A DNA stretch of 64,000 bases from Amphritea balenae (GTDB lineage: Bacteria; Pseudomonadota; Gammaproteobacteria; Pseudomonadales; Balneatricaceae): assembly GCF_003858655.1 (NCBI RefSeq), contig NZ_RQXV01000003.1, positions 248,001 through 312,000 on the forward strand, read 5' to 3'. The notes below the pieces were generated by a model, which saw nothing but the letters and a program-made list of their open reading frames with translations, was not told where the DNA came from and made no database searches. This document shows, piece after piece, positions 17,344 to 26,105 of the stretch; within the stretch, counting starts at the first letter, position 1, and each line of letters begins with the position of its first letter. Made by a program: the position numbers and the translations under genes.

Positions 17344-18330
17344 TTACTTAAACAGGCCTGCTTTGTTCAAGCGCTTATCCAACGCGACAACCGCATTGTT
17401 CAGTGCTTCTGCATCGACCATCTCTTCCGCTAACGGCGCCAATGCTTCAATCGCTTTAGCCTTCCAGTTACCGATCCACTGTTCCAACTGCTGTTTATTG
17501 TCATCGGACTCAGCCGTTGCTGTTTTAACAACCGCATCTACCCAGCGATTGGTATCTTTATTCCAGGTCTGAATAAACTCAGTTAGCATGCTGAAATCCT
17601 GACCACCGTTATCCGCCAGCCACTGGTCAAACTGCAGATAAACCAGCTCATAGATCAGCGCATCAAGCACCACATCCTGAGCCACAAAAGACTCAAACCA
17701 GTCTTCGACACAGATATTTGCCTCACAATACGCACGCAGCCCCTGCCAAACCGCATCATCCATCCAATAACGCTTAGCTTCAGCCAGTGAGTCACTGCTA
17801 TTGCCATCCAGAATCAGGCCAATACGCGACAGGTATTGAGCATTGCCCAGTCGATCCATACCGTTGTACAGCAACGCCTGTGTAATAGCCGTGCCATAGC
17901 CCAGTGAGCTTCCGTAAACATTATTCAGATTTGCCGCCTGCTCAACATGACGCAGCGGTAACAGTAGACGGATAACTTTGCGCTGAATCTCTTCAGGGAT
18001 TAGTCGTGCCAGATCACGCTTTTCAAAAAAGCTATAGTTACTTTCAGCAACTTCCTGCTGCTTAGCGCGCATCTGCACATAGGTGCCGTAATAGAACTGG
18101 CGTGGATCTTTAAAGGCATACCAGTCTTCCATCACAATAGCGGTACGGCCGGTGTCATTCAGTTCGAACTCGGGCTGCCATAACGGGCGGTAGTGAAAGT
18201 TCACTTCCGATGCCACATCGTAGGTTGCTTCCTGATACCTTGTTGCCGGCTTATCGCCAAAACGACGTTCGATATGCGCGAAGGTATTGCGTACCGGTTC
18301 CAGCGTTGCTGTTTTTATCTCAATGGTCAT
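17344..18330 (-). CDS. dmpL: Phenol hydroxylase beta subunit (P1)
   Basis: 328 residues, ferritin-like fold without the iron ligands of DmpN. Family motifs include NFHYRPLWQPEFELND, MEDWYAFKDPRQFYYGTYV and GSSLGYGTAITQALLYNGMD. It pairs with DmpN in the oxygenase. It follows dmpK by 51 bases. Confidence 0.95.
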   Translation of the reverse strand: MTIEIKTATLEPVRNTFAHIERRFGDKPATRYQEATYDVASEVNFHYRPLWQPEFELNDTGRTAIVMEDWYAFKDPRQFYYGTYVQMRAKQQEVAESNYSFFEKRDLARLIPEEIQRKVIRLLLPLRHVEQAANLNNVYGSSLGYGTAITQALLYNGMDRLGNAQYLSRIGLILDGNSSDSLAEAKRYWMDDAVWQGLRAYCEANICVEDWFESFVAQDVVLDALIYELVYLQFDQWLADNGGQDFSMLTEFIQTWNKDTNRWVDAVVKTATAESDDNKQQLEQWIGNWKAKAIEALAPLAEEMVDAEALNNAVVALDKRLNKAGLFK

Positions 18331-18381
18331 CTGCTTTATCCCAACTTTTCAGGGTCATTGTTGTTATTGTTAAACCCACGA

Positions 18382-18690
18382 CTAACCCGTTTGTTTGCCG
18401 TGGTTATTCGCCATTAGTGTCTCTTCGCCGTAGCGCCACTTTTCCATCTCTGCATCTACCGCCTGTTGCTGTTCCTGGGTCATATAGACCACATCGTTGG
18501 CTTTACAGAAGTGCTCAAAAGCCCCCTGCGGCATTATCAGTTCGACAAAAAGACCTGGATCACCAATAGCAAAATCAAACTCAACAAAACGTGAATTAGA
18601 GGAGCTACGCACCCTGACATACTTGGTAAGCTGCTCGAACGCAGGTTTATCCTGTTTTCCACTGCGGGTATGTAGTTGTGCATCCACCAT
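18382..18690 (-). CDS. dmpK: Phenol hydroxylase assembly protein
   Basis: 102 residues including the DmpK/PhK core TKYVRVRSSSNSRFVEFDF and FVELIMPQGAFEHFC. DmpK is needed to assemble active hydroxylase, possibly in iron loading. It is the first gene of the operon, with AAGGAG before the ATG and a leader of about 30 bases from the sigma54 promoter. Confidence 0.93.
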   Translation of the reverse strand: MVDAQLHTRSGKQDKPAFEQLTKYVRVRSSSNSRFVEFDFAIGDPGLFVELIMPQGAFEHFCKANDVVYMTQEQQQAVDAEMEKWRYGEETLMANNHGKQTG

Positions 18691-18730
18691 GGCGGTCTCC
18701 TTTGGTTTAAGGTTTGATCACCTTGAATAG

Positions 18731-18746
18731 AGCAATGGTTATGCCA
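18731..18746 (-). promoter_or_regulatory. Sigma54 -24/-12 promoter (Po) of the phenol hydroxylase operon
   Basis: Minus strand TGGCATAACCATTGCT: GG at -24, GC at -12. The start site is predicted near 18720. DmpR-type activators drive this class of promoter in phenol degraders. Confidence 0.88.
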
Positions 18747-18786
18747 GACTTTAAAAAAAACTAAAAAACCGTTATCAACATCCTTA

Positions 18787-18799
18787 TATCAAACTGTTT
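18787..18799. promoter_or_regulatory. Possible IHF site between enhancer and Po
   Basis: TATCAA-ACTG-TTT fits the IHF consensus WATCAANNNNTTR except the last base. It lies between the candidate enhancer and the promoter, where IHF bends DNA at related promoters. Weak on its own. Confidence 0.35.
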
Positions 18800-18874
18800 T
18801 TAAAAGACTTTTTGGAAACAATAAAGACTTAAACCGGTACCAAAACAAGATTCATCAGCCCAGAAACTAAGCTA

Positions 18875-18895
18875 ATCAAATGGTGAAAATTTGAT
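18875..18895. promoter_or_regulatory. Candidate DmpR upstream activator site
   Basis: Inverted repeat with arms ATCAAAT and ATTTGAT and a 7-base spacer, embedded in wider TTCATC/GATGAA arms (18851-18898). It lies 129-149 bases upstream of the -24 element. The arms resemble the TTGATCAA-type sites of XylR/DmpR, but the spacing is different. Confidence 0.5.
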
Positions 18896-19047
18896 GAAAA
18901 AATGAAAAACACAAAAGGAAGCCGATACCAGAAAAGCCTCTGGATATATCAATCCGGTATTGTTTTTTAAACAGAAATAGCGTCACAATGACTGTAACCC
19001 AGAATAATCTGGCACTGAAAATAACAATAAATAACCTATAAAAGACC

Positions 19048-20748
19048 ATGACAGAACAACAGCTGACACTCCCAGATACACAAGACCTGCTAGATCAGAT
19101 CCGTTTCGAAAGCGATGAAGGTAAGATCTGGCTGGATGAACAACGTATGCTGTTAATCCATTCCGCAGTGATGGGTCTGCTACGAAATGAACTGATTCAA
19201 ACCATGGGCATTGAGCGAGCCAAAGGCTTCCTGATGCGCTTTGGTTACCATACCGGCTGGCGTGACGCTGAACTGGCAAAAAAGGTTCGCCCGGACATGA
19301 CCCATGAAGAAGCTTTTATGGTGGGTCCACAGCTTCATGCAATTAAAGGAATGGTTAAAGTAAAGCCCATTTCTCTGGAGTTCGACGTAGATACCGGACA
19401 TTTTCACGGCGCTTTCGACTGGTTCAACTCCCACGAAGTAGAAACCCATTTAGCCAGTTTCGGCCAGTCTGATATACCTGTCTGCTGGACTCTGATCGGC
19501 TATGCCAGTGGTTTTTCTACCTATTATATGAATCGACAGATTATTTTCCGGGAGACCCAGTGCGCAGGTAGCGGTGCAAGCCATTGCCATATTGAGGGAC
19601 GCCCGGCAGAAGACTGGGATGATGCCGATGAGTTGGAAAAATACCTGCTACCGGATCCTATGATTGAAGAATTGCTGGCGCTTCAAAATGAAGTCTCGGC
19701 TTTAAAAGATCAGTTTCGCAATCCGGAAGTCGAAGAAGATCTGCTCTTTAACAGCGTCGGCCACTCTGCGGCATTTAAAAATGTCTGCCACCTGATTCGC
19801 AAAGCATCGAAAAGTAAGGTTAGCGTATTACTTCAGGGCGAAACCGGTGTCGGTAAAGAGATCGTCGCTAAGGGACTTCACAGTTCCAGCGATCGGGCAG
19901 AACAAGCTTTCGTTGCCGTTAACTGTGCATGTATTCCACCGGACCTGATTGAAGCTGAATTGTTTGGAGTGGAAAAAGGCGCTTACACCGGAGCAACTCA
20001 ATCCCGTGAAGGTAAGTTTGAACGGGCCCACTTAGGGACTATTTTTCTCGATGAAGTCATCGAACTGACACCACGAGCCCAGGCATCATTATTACGGGTA
20101 TTACAAGAGTCAGAGCTGGAACGGGTTGGTGACAGCCGTACCCGTCGCATCGATGTCAGAGTGGTGGCGGCAGCCAATGAAGATCTTGAGGTTGCTGTAC
20201 AGGAAGGTCGTTTCAGAGCCGACCTGTTCTACCGTCTCAATGTATATCCGGTGCATATCCCGCCACTACGAAATCGCACCGAAGATATCCCCCTACTCAC
20301 AGATCACTTTCTGAAGAAGTACTGCGCACTGTATAACAAGAAAACGGCTGGCGTAACCGATAAAGCGATGCAGGCACTGATGCAATATAAGTGGCCTGGC
20401 AATATCCGTGAGCTGGAGAACATGATCGAGCGGGGTGTTATCCTGACCGAGAATAACCATAGCATCGGTTTAACCAGCTTTTTTCCTTCTCTGTCAGAAC
20501 CTTCACATCCGTTGAATATCATTAACGGTAAAGGATTTCTTTCCGAAGAGAGAAATGAACAAGACAAACAGCCATTGAATGATGTCGATGAGTTGCTAGT
20601 CGACAATTTCAGTCTTGAGCAACTGGAACAGCAATTGATTGATAAAGCGATGCAACAAGCCAATGGTAACGTTTCAAAAGCAGCCCGCAAGCTTGGGTTA
20701 ACCCGTCCTGCGCTTGCCTACCGCCTCAAGAAAATGCAGGAAAACTAA
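19048..20748 (+). CDS. dmpR: Phenol-responsive sigma54 activator, DmpR/MopR family
   Basis: 566 residues: an effector-sensing XylR-N/V4R domain (1-210), a linker, an AAA+ domain with Walker A GETGVGKE (264-271), the sigma54 contact loop GAYTGA (311-316) and Walker B IFLDEV, and a Fis-type helix-turn-helix near the end (NVSKAARKLGLTRPALAYRL). Sensor residues known from MopR are all present with the same spacing: phenol-contacting His97 and Trp125, and zinc ligands Cys146, Glu169, Cys172 and Cys180. So phenol or a simple alkylphenol is the likely inducer. It is divergent from dmpK and expected to activate the sigma54 promoters in this window. Confidence 0.95.
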   Translation: MTEQQLTLPDTQDLLDQIRFESDEGKIWLDEQRMLLIHSAVMGLLRNELIQTMGIERAKGFLMRFGYHTGWRDAELAKKVRPDMTHEEAFMVGPQLHAIKGMVKVKPISLEFDVDTGHFHGAFDWFNSHEVETHLASFGQSDIPVCWTLIGYASGFSTYYMNRQIIFRETQCAGSGASHCHIEGRPAEDWDDADELEKYLLPDPMIEELLALQNEVSALKDQFRNPEVEEDLLFNSVGHSAAFKNVCHLIRKASKSKVSVLLQGETGVGKEIVAKGLHSSSDRAEQAFVAVNCACIPPDLIEAELFGVEKGAYTGATQSREGKFERAHLGTIFLDEVIELTPRAQASLLRVLQESELERVGDSRTRRIDVRVVAAANEDLEVAVQEGRFRADLFYRLNVYPVHIPPLRNRTEDIPLLTDHFLKKYCALYNKKTAGVTDKAMQALMQYKWPGNIRELENMIERGVILTENNHSIGLTSFFPSLSEPSHPLNIINGKGFLSEERNEQDKQPLNDVDELLVDNFSLEQLEQQLIDKAMQQANGNVSKAARKLGLTRPALAYRLKKMQEN

Positions 20749-20780
20749 GCAAGGCCCTACTCTTTCTGAAAACCGTTTCT

Positions 20781-20819
20781 GAAAAGGCTTTCTTTAATAG
20801 ATTTCTAGAAAGCCTTTTC
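20781..20819 (+). terminator. Hairpin terminator after dmpR
   Basis: A 13-bp stem, GAAAAGGCTTTCT paired with AGAAAGCCTTTTC, 33 bases after the dmpR stop. There is no long T run outside the stem, so termination may be partial. Confidence 0.55.
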
Positions 20820-20852
20820 GGAGAGTCTTTATAAGGTTCTTTATTTAAAGCA

Positions 20853-20891
20853 AGGAGCTGATTTAAAATAGCTCCTCAGGCTATCAGCCTG
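20853..20891 (+). other. Double hairpin in front of rsmE
   Basis: AGGAGCT/AGCTCCT (20853-20876) is directly followed by CAGGCT/AGCCTG (20877-20891). The pair lies about 35 bases before the rsmE start and could be a transcription end or a leader structure. Confidence 0.5.
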
Positions 20892-20924
20892 CTTCGCTAT
20901 TTATCTGCATGCAATGAGAACCCA

Positions 20925-21638
20925 ATGAATCTGATTCTACTGTTTGAAAGTGATTTTAGTGCCGCTGATACTGTCATTATCAGTGATCGACGCTTTCATC
21001 ATATCCGGCAGATTCACCAACCCGAACCCGGCCAGCAACTTAAAGTAGGATTGTTAAACGGTGAAATAGGTACCGGTATTGTTATCAATCTGTCAGAACA
21101 TCAGATTACACTCAGCATAAGCTTGAACCGATCACCGCCACCAGCACTGCCTGTTACTATGTTACTGGCGATGCCCCGCCCGAAAATGTTAAAGCGTACC
21201 CTGCAGACAATAACCAGCATGGGTGTAAAGCAGCTATATCTGATCAACTCGTATAAAGTGGATAAAAGTTACTGGTCGACACCGGTATTACAGGAAAAGA
21301 CCTTAACTGAACAACTCTTATTGGGCTTGGAACAGGCCGGTGATACACAGCTGCCAGAGGTACACCTGCGTAAGCGTTTTAAACCTTTTGTCGAAGATGA
21401 GCTGCCTGCTATCGCGCTCAATACCCGGGCGCTGGTCGCACACCCATACAATGCAACTCCCTGTCCCGATGCGAAGCAGACACAAACAACCCTGGCGATA
21501 GGCCCTGAAGGAGGGTTTATTCCCTACGAAGTTGAAAAGCTTCAGGAAACCGGTTTTCAATCCATCCATATCGGCGAGCGCATATTACGGGTAGAAAATG
21601 CAGTACCGGTTCTGTTGGCCAGAATATTTCCTGTCTGA
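20925..21638 (+). CDS. rsmE: 16S rRNA (uracil-1498-N3)-methyltransferase
   Basis: 237 residues. An N-terminal PUA-like domain is followed by a SPOUT methyltransferase domain, with the knot motifs LAIGPEGGFIPYEVE and IHIGERILRVENAVPVLLA. RsmE methylates U1498 of 16S rRNA in the assembled small subunit. It is an ordinary housekeeping gene that marks the right boundary of the phenol island. Confidence 0.93.
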   Translation: MNLILLFESDFSAADTVIISDRRFHHIRQIHQPEPGQQLKVGLLNGEIGTGIVINLSEHQITLSISLNRSPPPALPVTMLLAMPRPKMLKRTLQTITSMGVKQLYLINSYKVDKSYWSTPVLQEKTLTEQLLLGLEQAGDTQLPEVHLRKRFKPFVEDELPAIALNTRALVAHPYNATPCPDAKQTQTTLAIGPEGGFIPYEVEKLQETGFQSIHIGERILRVENAVPVLLARIFPV

Positions 21639-21788
21639 ACTGGGTTTATCGGCGGTGACGGATGTAAATACTATAGCCTGTTGTTAACTACGACCCCATT
21701 GAGTTCTCCTTATTAGCCATCTGAATAGCTGTTTCCCCTCCAATCAATCACGAATGAAAGTAACAAAACACTGACCTGAATCAAACGT

Positions 21789-21851
21789 ATTGAGAATCAT
21801 ACTCATTTGTATTGACAAACAAGTAAATATTAATGAGAATACTTCGCATTC
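21789..21851 (+). promoter_or_regulatory. Fur-box overlapped promoter of fbpA
   Basis: A Fur-like sequence (TTGAGAATCATACTCATTT) at 21790-21808 is followed by a -35 box TTGACA (21812-21817) and a -10-like GAGAAT (21835-21840) at 17-base spacing. A second Fur-like half (AATGAGAATACTTCGCATTC) covers the -10 box. Iron repression is expected. Confidence 0.7.
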
Positions 21852-21903
21852 ATATCCTTTAAGTGACTTCGTTGTCGAACTCAGACTGATCAGGAAATAA
21901 AAA

Positions 21904-22935
21904 ATGCGTACTACCTTTAAGAAACTGGCTTTTGCCGCTCTGCCACTGACCATTGCGGTTACTTCTGTACAAGCTAGCGAAGAAGTAAATATCTACTCTT
22001 ACCGTCAACAGTTCCTGATTCAGCCAATGCTGGACGCTTTTACTGAAAAAACAGGTATCAAAACCAACGTAGTATTTGCTAAAAAAGGTCTGATCGAGCG
22101 TCTGGAAAACGAAGGCAAAAACTCTCCTGCAGATATCGTACTGACCTCTGATATTGGCCCACTATACGATGTTGTTTCTAAAGGCCTGACTCAGCCAGTA
22201 CAGAGCGCTGTGCTGGAACAAAACATCCCGTCTCAGTTCCGTGACCCTGCTGATCACTGGTTCGGCCTTACTGCCCGTACCCGTCTGGTATACGCAGCTA
22301 AAGATCGCGTAAAAGAGGGCGAACTTGCTACATATGAAGAACTGGCTGACCCTAAATGGAAAGGCCGTATCTGTACCCGTAGCGGCAAGCACTCCTACAA
22401 CCTGTCTCTGATCGGTTCTATGATCGCTCACCACGGTGAAGCTCAGGCTGAACAGTGGTTAGAAGGTTTGAAAGCTAACCTGGCGCGTAAACCACAAGGT
22501 AACGACCGTGCACAGGTTAAAGCCGTTAAAGAGGGCGTTTGCGATCTGGCACTGGGTAACTCTTACTACTTCGGCAAGATGATCACTAACGAGAAGAACC
22601 CAGAACAGAAAGACTGGGCTAACTCTGTAAACCTGGTATTCCCTAACCAGGCTGACCGTGGTGCGCACATGAACATCTCTGGTGCGGCGCTGACTAAATA
22701 TGCTCCTCATGCTGAGAGCGCAGTTAAGCTGATGGAATTCCTGAGTGAAGCTCAGGCACAAGCAATGTACGCTGAAGCTAACTTCGAGTTCCCGGTTCGC
22801 CCTGGCACTCCACGTTCTGAACTGATCGAGCAGTACATGGGTGAGTTTAAGGAAGATACTATCAACCTGCAGAAAGTTGCCGAGCTTCGCGCTCAGGCTG
22901 CACGACTGGCTGATAAGGTTGGTTTCGATAACTAA
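21904..22935 (+). CDS. fbpA: Ferric iron ABC transporter, periplasmic binding protein
   Basis: 343 residues with a Sec signal peptide (cleavage probably after SVQA, about residue 24). It belongs to the FbpA/FutA/AfuA family: NIYSYRQQFLIQPMLDAF starts the mature part, and the paired iron-ligand tyrosines are in LALGNSYYFGKM. It captures Fe3+ in the periplasm and delivers it to FbpB. Codon use is more biased (CTG, CGT, GGC) than in its neighbours, which fits high expression. A strong hairpin separates it from fbpB. Confidence 0.93.
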   Translation: MRTTFKKLAFAALPLTIAVTSVQASEEVNIYSYRQQFLIQPMLDAFTEKTGIKTNVVFAKKGLIERLENEGKNSPADIVLTSDIGPLYDVVSKGLTQPVQSAVLEQNIPSQFRDPADHWFGLTARTRLVYAAKDRVKEGELATYEELADPKWKGRICTRSGKHSYNLSLIGSMIAHHGEAQAEQWLEGLKANLARKPQGNDRAQVKAVKEGVCDLALGNSYYFGKMITNEKNPEQKDWANSVNLVFPNQADRGAHMNISGAALTKYAPHAESAVKLMEFLSEAQAQAMYAEANFEFPVRPGTPRSELIEQYMGEFKEDTINLQKVAELRAQAARLADKVGFDN

Positions 22936-22997
22936 TCTGCCAACCTGCTCGTCGATTAAGCCCAAAGAGTCTAGGGTTTAATCGACAATCTTCAATG

Positions 22998-23028
22998 AAA
23001 ACGGTAGTCTTCGCGCTACCGTTTTTTT
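22998..23028 (+). terminator. Terminator/attenuator between fbpA and fbpB
   Basis: A 10-bp stem AAAACGGTAG/CTACCGTTTT followed by T residues that end just before the fbpB start codon. Partial read-through would give much more binding protein than permease. Confidence 0.85.
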
Positions 23029-23032
23029 GGTT

Positions 23033-24718
23033 ATGAGAACAATGGAACAGACTACCGCAGTAAGCAACTCTATACCACGCCCTAAGAACTACCTGTTGGG
23101 TTGGTATAGTTGTACCTGGACGACCGCTCTCATGGTCGCACTGCCGGTATTGTCTATCTTCTATCTGGCTTTCTTTCCCAAAGAAAATGCCTGGGCACAC
23201 CTGGCCAGCACAGTACTGCCTGTCTATATAGTTACAACGCTTGAGCTGATGATCGGTGTAGGCGCCTTAGCCATAGCAACCGGGGTTTGCGGTGCCTGGT
23301 TGGTGACTATGTGCCGCTTTCCCGGCCGCAAGATTTTTGAATGGGCACTACTACTGCCTTTTGCCGTACCCGCCTATGTCATCGCTTATGTTTATACTGA
23401 TCTGCTGGAGTTTTCCGGCCCGGTTCAGATCGCCCTTCGCGAACTATTCGGCTGGCAAAGTGCCCGTGATTACTGGTTCCCTGATATCCGTACCCTGGGC
23501 GGCGCTATTTTAATGCTGTCACTGGTTCTCTACCCCTATATTTATCTGTTAGCGAGAGCCTCATTTTTAGAACAATCGACCACTATTCATGATGCCAGCC
23601 GAACCCTGGGCTGCACGCCGTTTCAAAGCTTTTACCGGGTCTCTTTACCTATTGCCCGTCCTGCTATCGCCGTTGGCTTGTCTCTGGTGTCGATGGAAAC
23701 CATAAATGACTTTGGTACCGTTGATTATTTTGCCGTAAAGAGCATGAGCGCGGGGATTTACGATACCTGGCTTAATATGGGTAACCTTGGTGGTGCTGCA
23801 CAGATTGCCAGCCTGATGATGATCTTTGTGGTTATTCTGATCTCTCTGGAGCGAATGGCCCGGGCAAAGCAAAAACAATTTCACAGTTCAGACCGCTTTA
23901 AAGCCCTGACCGGCTATCAGCTCCATGGCTGGCGTGCCTGGGGCGCCACCCTGCTCTGTGCCTTGCCAGTCGCTTGCGGCTTTGTTATTCCGGTCTGGAT
24001 ACTGGCAGGTTATGCGCTGAGAAATATTGATCAGCTTTGGACCAGCGATTTCCTGTCCTACGCCAGTCATAGTTTTATCCTGTCCAGCTGCGCTGCTGTA
24101 CTAACGATAATAATCGCCTTGCTATTAGCTTATTCAAAACGACTACACAGAAAGCGCAGTCTCAAAGTTGCAGCACAGTTTTCCAGTCTGGGCTACGCCA
24201 TGCCCGGTGCGGTACTGGCAATTGGAGTCATTATTCCGTTAGCCGCTTTTGATAATGCAGTGGCAGACCTGATGGAACAGCTATTTGGTATTTCCACCGG
24301 TTTGTTACTCAGCGGTACCGCCTTTGCCGTGGTATTTGCCTATGTGGTGCGGTTTCTAGCCGTGTCAGTCGGTTCTGTGGAGTCCAGCCTCAACAAAGTG
24401 ACTCAGAGCATGGATATGGCATCCCGCTCACTGGGCCATAAGCCGCTAAGCACCCTGACAAAAGTACATCTGCCGCTAATAAAAGGCGGTATTCTGACGG
24501 CGGCTTTAGTGGTGTTTGTAGACTGTATGAAAGAGCTACCAGCAACGCTGATACTGCGACCGTTTAACTACGACACGCTGGCAACTTATGTGTATCAGTT
24601 TGCATCGGACGAGATGCTTGAGGAATGCTCTCTGGCAGCCTTGTTGATTGTTCTGGTGGGCATTATTCCGGTAATATTACTGAGTCGAACTATATCTTCT
24701 ACCCGCACTAGCCAGTAA
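23033..24718 (+). CDS. fbpB: Ferric iron ABC transporter, permease
   Basis: About 561 residues made of two fused permease halves with roughly twelve membrane segments. Each half has an EAA-type loop (DASRTLGCTPFQSFYRVSLPIARPAIAVG and MASRSLGHKPLSTLTKVHLP), where the ATPase docks. A fused double permease is typical of the FbpB family. ATG at 23033 or 23042 may be the start; neither has a strong ribosome-binding site, and the terminator U-run lies immediately upstream. The ATPase gene is not downstream but on the opposite strand (fbpC). The last 50 bases form the first unit of a tandem repeat. Confidence 0.92.
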   Translation: MRTMEQTTAVSNSIPRPKNYLLGWYSCTWTTALMVALPVLSIFYLAFFPKENAWAHLASTVLPVYIVTTLELMIGVGALAIATGVCGAWLVTMCRFPGRKIFEWALLLPFAVPAYVIAYVYTDLLEFSGPVQIALRELFGWQSARDYWFPDIRTLGGAILMLSLVLYPYIYLLARASFLEQSTTIHDASRTLGCTPFQSFYRVSLPIARPAIAVGLSLVSMETINDFGTVDYFAVKSMSAGIYDTWLNMGNLGGAAQIASLMMIFVVILISLERMARAKQKQFHSSDRFKALTGYQLHGWRAWGATLLCALPVACGFVIPVWILAGYALRNIDQLWTSDFLSYASHSFILSSCAAVLTIIIALLLAYSKRLHRKRSLKVAAQFSSLGYAMPGAVLAIGVIIPLAAFDNAVADLMEQLFGISTGLLLSGTAFAVVFAYVVRFLAVSVGSVESSLNKVTQSMDMASRSLGHKPLSTLTKVHLPLIKGGILTAALVVFVDCMKELPATLILRPFNYDTLATYVYQFASDEMLEECSLAALLIVLVGIIPVILLSRTISSTRTSQ

Positions 24719-24906
24719 CTGATCGGTTATTAAGGTAAGGGCTATTCCGGTAGCTCTACTAAGCCGAACTATATCTTCTACCCGCACTAACCAGTAACTG
24801 ATCGGTTATTAGGGTAAGGGCTATTCTGGTAGCTCTACTAAGCCGAACTATATCTTCTACCCGAACGAGCCAATAACTGATCGGTTATTCGGATATAGAC
24901 TATTTG
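24662..24906. repeat. 79-bp tandem repeat, about three units
   Basis: Three units with a 79-base period; the anchor CGAACTATATCTTCTACCCG recurs starting at 24686, 24765 and 24844 (the third differs after the anchor). Unit 1 is the coding end of fbpB and units 2 and 3 lie in the gap towards fbpC. Each unit contains the near-palindrome TAACTGATCGGTTA. Since 79 is not a multiple of three, the copies do not extend the reading frame. Confidence 0.9.
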
Positions 24907-24958
24907 GCAACGCTTATAAACAGAGTTAATGCTTCTATCTGCAGCAGCCAATAAACTA

Positions 24959-24987
24959 CCTGTTAGTAGCTAACACTTACAAACAGG
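24959..24987. terminator. Possible terminator region between convergent fbpB and fbpC
   Basis: Nested inverted repeats: CCTGTT/AACAGG outside and GTTAG-TAG-CTAAC inside. It ends at the fbpC stop codon. No T run follows on either strand, so a terminator role is tentative. Confidence 0.35.
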
Positions 24988-26034
24988 CTATAGCTCAAAA
25001 GCGATAGGTCGATGCGCCGCAACATGGAGAGACACTTCAGCCCCAACATCAAGCATCAGCGGTTCATAAATTTCGGCTTCAATCTGTCGGCCTGATGGCA
25101 AACTAAGTTGATATACCACTGAGCAACCCAGAAATTCCTTCTGCTCAATTCTGGCCATCACATCCCCATGCTCGATGCTGGGACGGATATCCGCAGGACG
25201 GATAAACAGAGAAAGCTTCTTACCTTCTGATGCACCAAAAGGTTCGGCAAACTCAATAGTACCCAACTCAGTTTTTACCGTCGTCTCGTTGAGGCACTCG
25301 CCATTATAAAGCTCACCTTTACCGACAAATCCCGCGACCTGGGGATTAACCGGGTGATAGTACAATTCCGGCGGGGTGCCCCACTGCTGCAATTTACGAT
25401 CCGCCAGGATGCCTATCTTGTCACTAATCGCGAAGGCCTCTTCCTGATCATGGGTAACCATAATAGCGGCAATCCCCTGATCTTTAAGAATCCCCCGCAC
25501 CTCAAGCGCCAGTTGACGCCGCAGGTCAGTATCCAGGTTAGAAAAAGGTTCATCCATCAATAACAGCTTAGGCCGCGGTGCTAAAGCCCGGGCTAATGCG
25601 ACTCGCTGCTGCTGTCCACCCGAAAGCTCGTGGGGATAACGATCAGACAGATCAGGCAGCTCTACTAATTGCAGTAATTCAGTCACCGCCCGCTGTTTCT
25701 CTGCCCTACTCTTACCCTGCAAACCAAAAGCGATATTATCGAACACACTCAGATGGGGGAATAGCGCGTAATCCTGGAACACTACACCGATTTCACGCTG
25801 TTCTGGAGGCAATGTGAACACCGGGGTTGAGACAGGCTGTCCATCTTTGATTATTGCGCCACTCAGAACAGGGCTAAAACCTGCTATCGCGCGTAACACT
25901 GTTGTTTTTCCGCAACCGCTAGGCCCTAAAAGACATGCAATCTCTCCGGCTGCAAGCGTCAGATCTAACTGTTCAGTAATTAGGGTATTTTCATAGCCAC
26001 AGCTCAGTGACTGAAGTTGTAATAGCGAGCTCAT
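24988..26034 (-). CDS. fbpC: Ferric iron ABC transporter, ATP-binding protein
   Basis: 348 residues. Walker A GPSGCGKTT (37-45), signature LSGGQQQRVALARALAP, Walker B KLLLMDEPFSNLD and the switch histidine in VTHDQEEAF are all intact. A C-terminal TOBE-like domain (IRPADIRPSIEHG) follows, as in FbpC. It should power FbpB, although it is transcribed towards fbpAB from its own Fur-like site. No other permease gene is near it, so the assignment to the same transporter rests on family and position. Confidence 0.9.
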   Translation of the reverse strand: MSSLLQLQSLSCGYENTLITEQLDLTLAAGEIACLLGPSGCGKTTVLRAIAGFSPVLSGAIIKDGQPVSTPVFTLPPEQREIGVVFQDYALFPHLSVFDNIAFGLQGKSRAEKQRAVTELLQLVELPDLSDRYPHELSGGQQQRVALARALAPRPKLLLMDEPFSNLDTDLRRQLALEVRGILKDQGIAAIMVTHDQEEAFAISDKIGILADRKLQQWGTPPELYYHPVNPQVAGFVGKGELYNGECLNETTVKTELGTIEFAEPFGASEGKKLSLFIRPADIRPSIEHGDVMARIEQKEFLGCSVVYQLSLPSGRQIEAEIYEPLMLDVGAEVSLHVAAHRPIAFEL

Positions 26035-26105
26035 GATAGCAATGTCATCGTAGTAAATAAGACCTTAAATGCAGATACATTAATAAGCACAACAGGGCAT
26101 AAAGT

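Noticed and set aside
24662-24906. Considered as a CRISPR array
   Set aside because: The units are directly adjacent 79-bp copies of gene sequence without unique spacers, and no cas gene is near.
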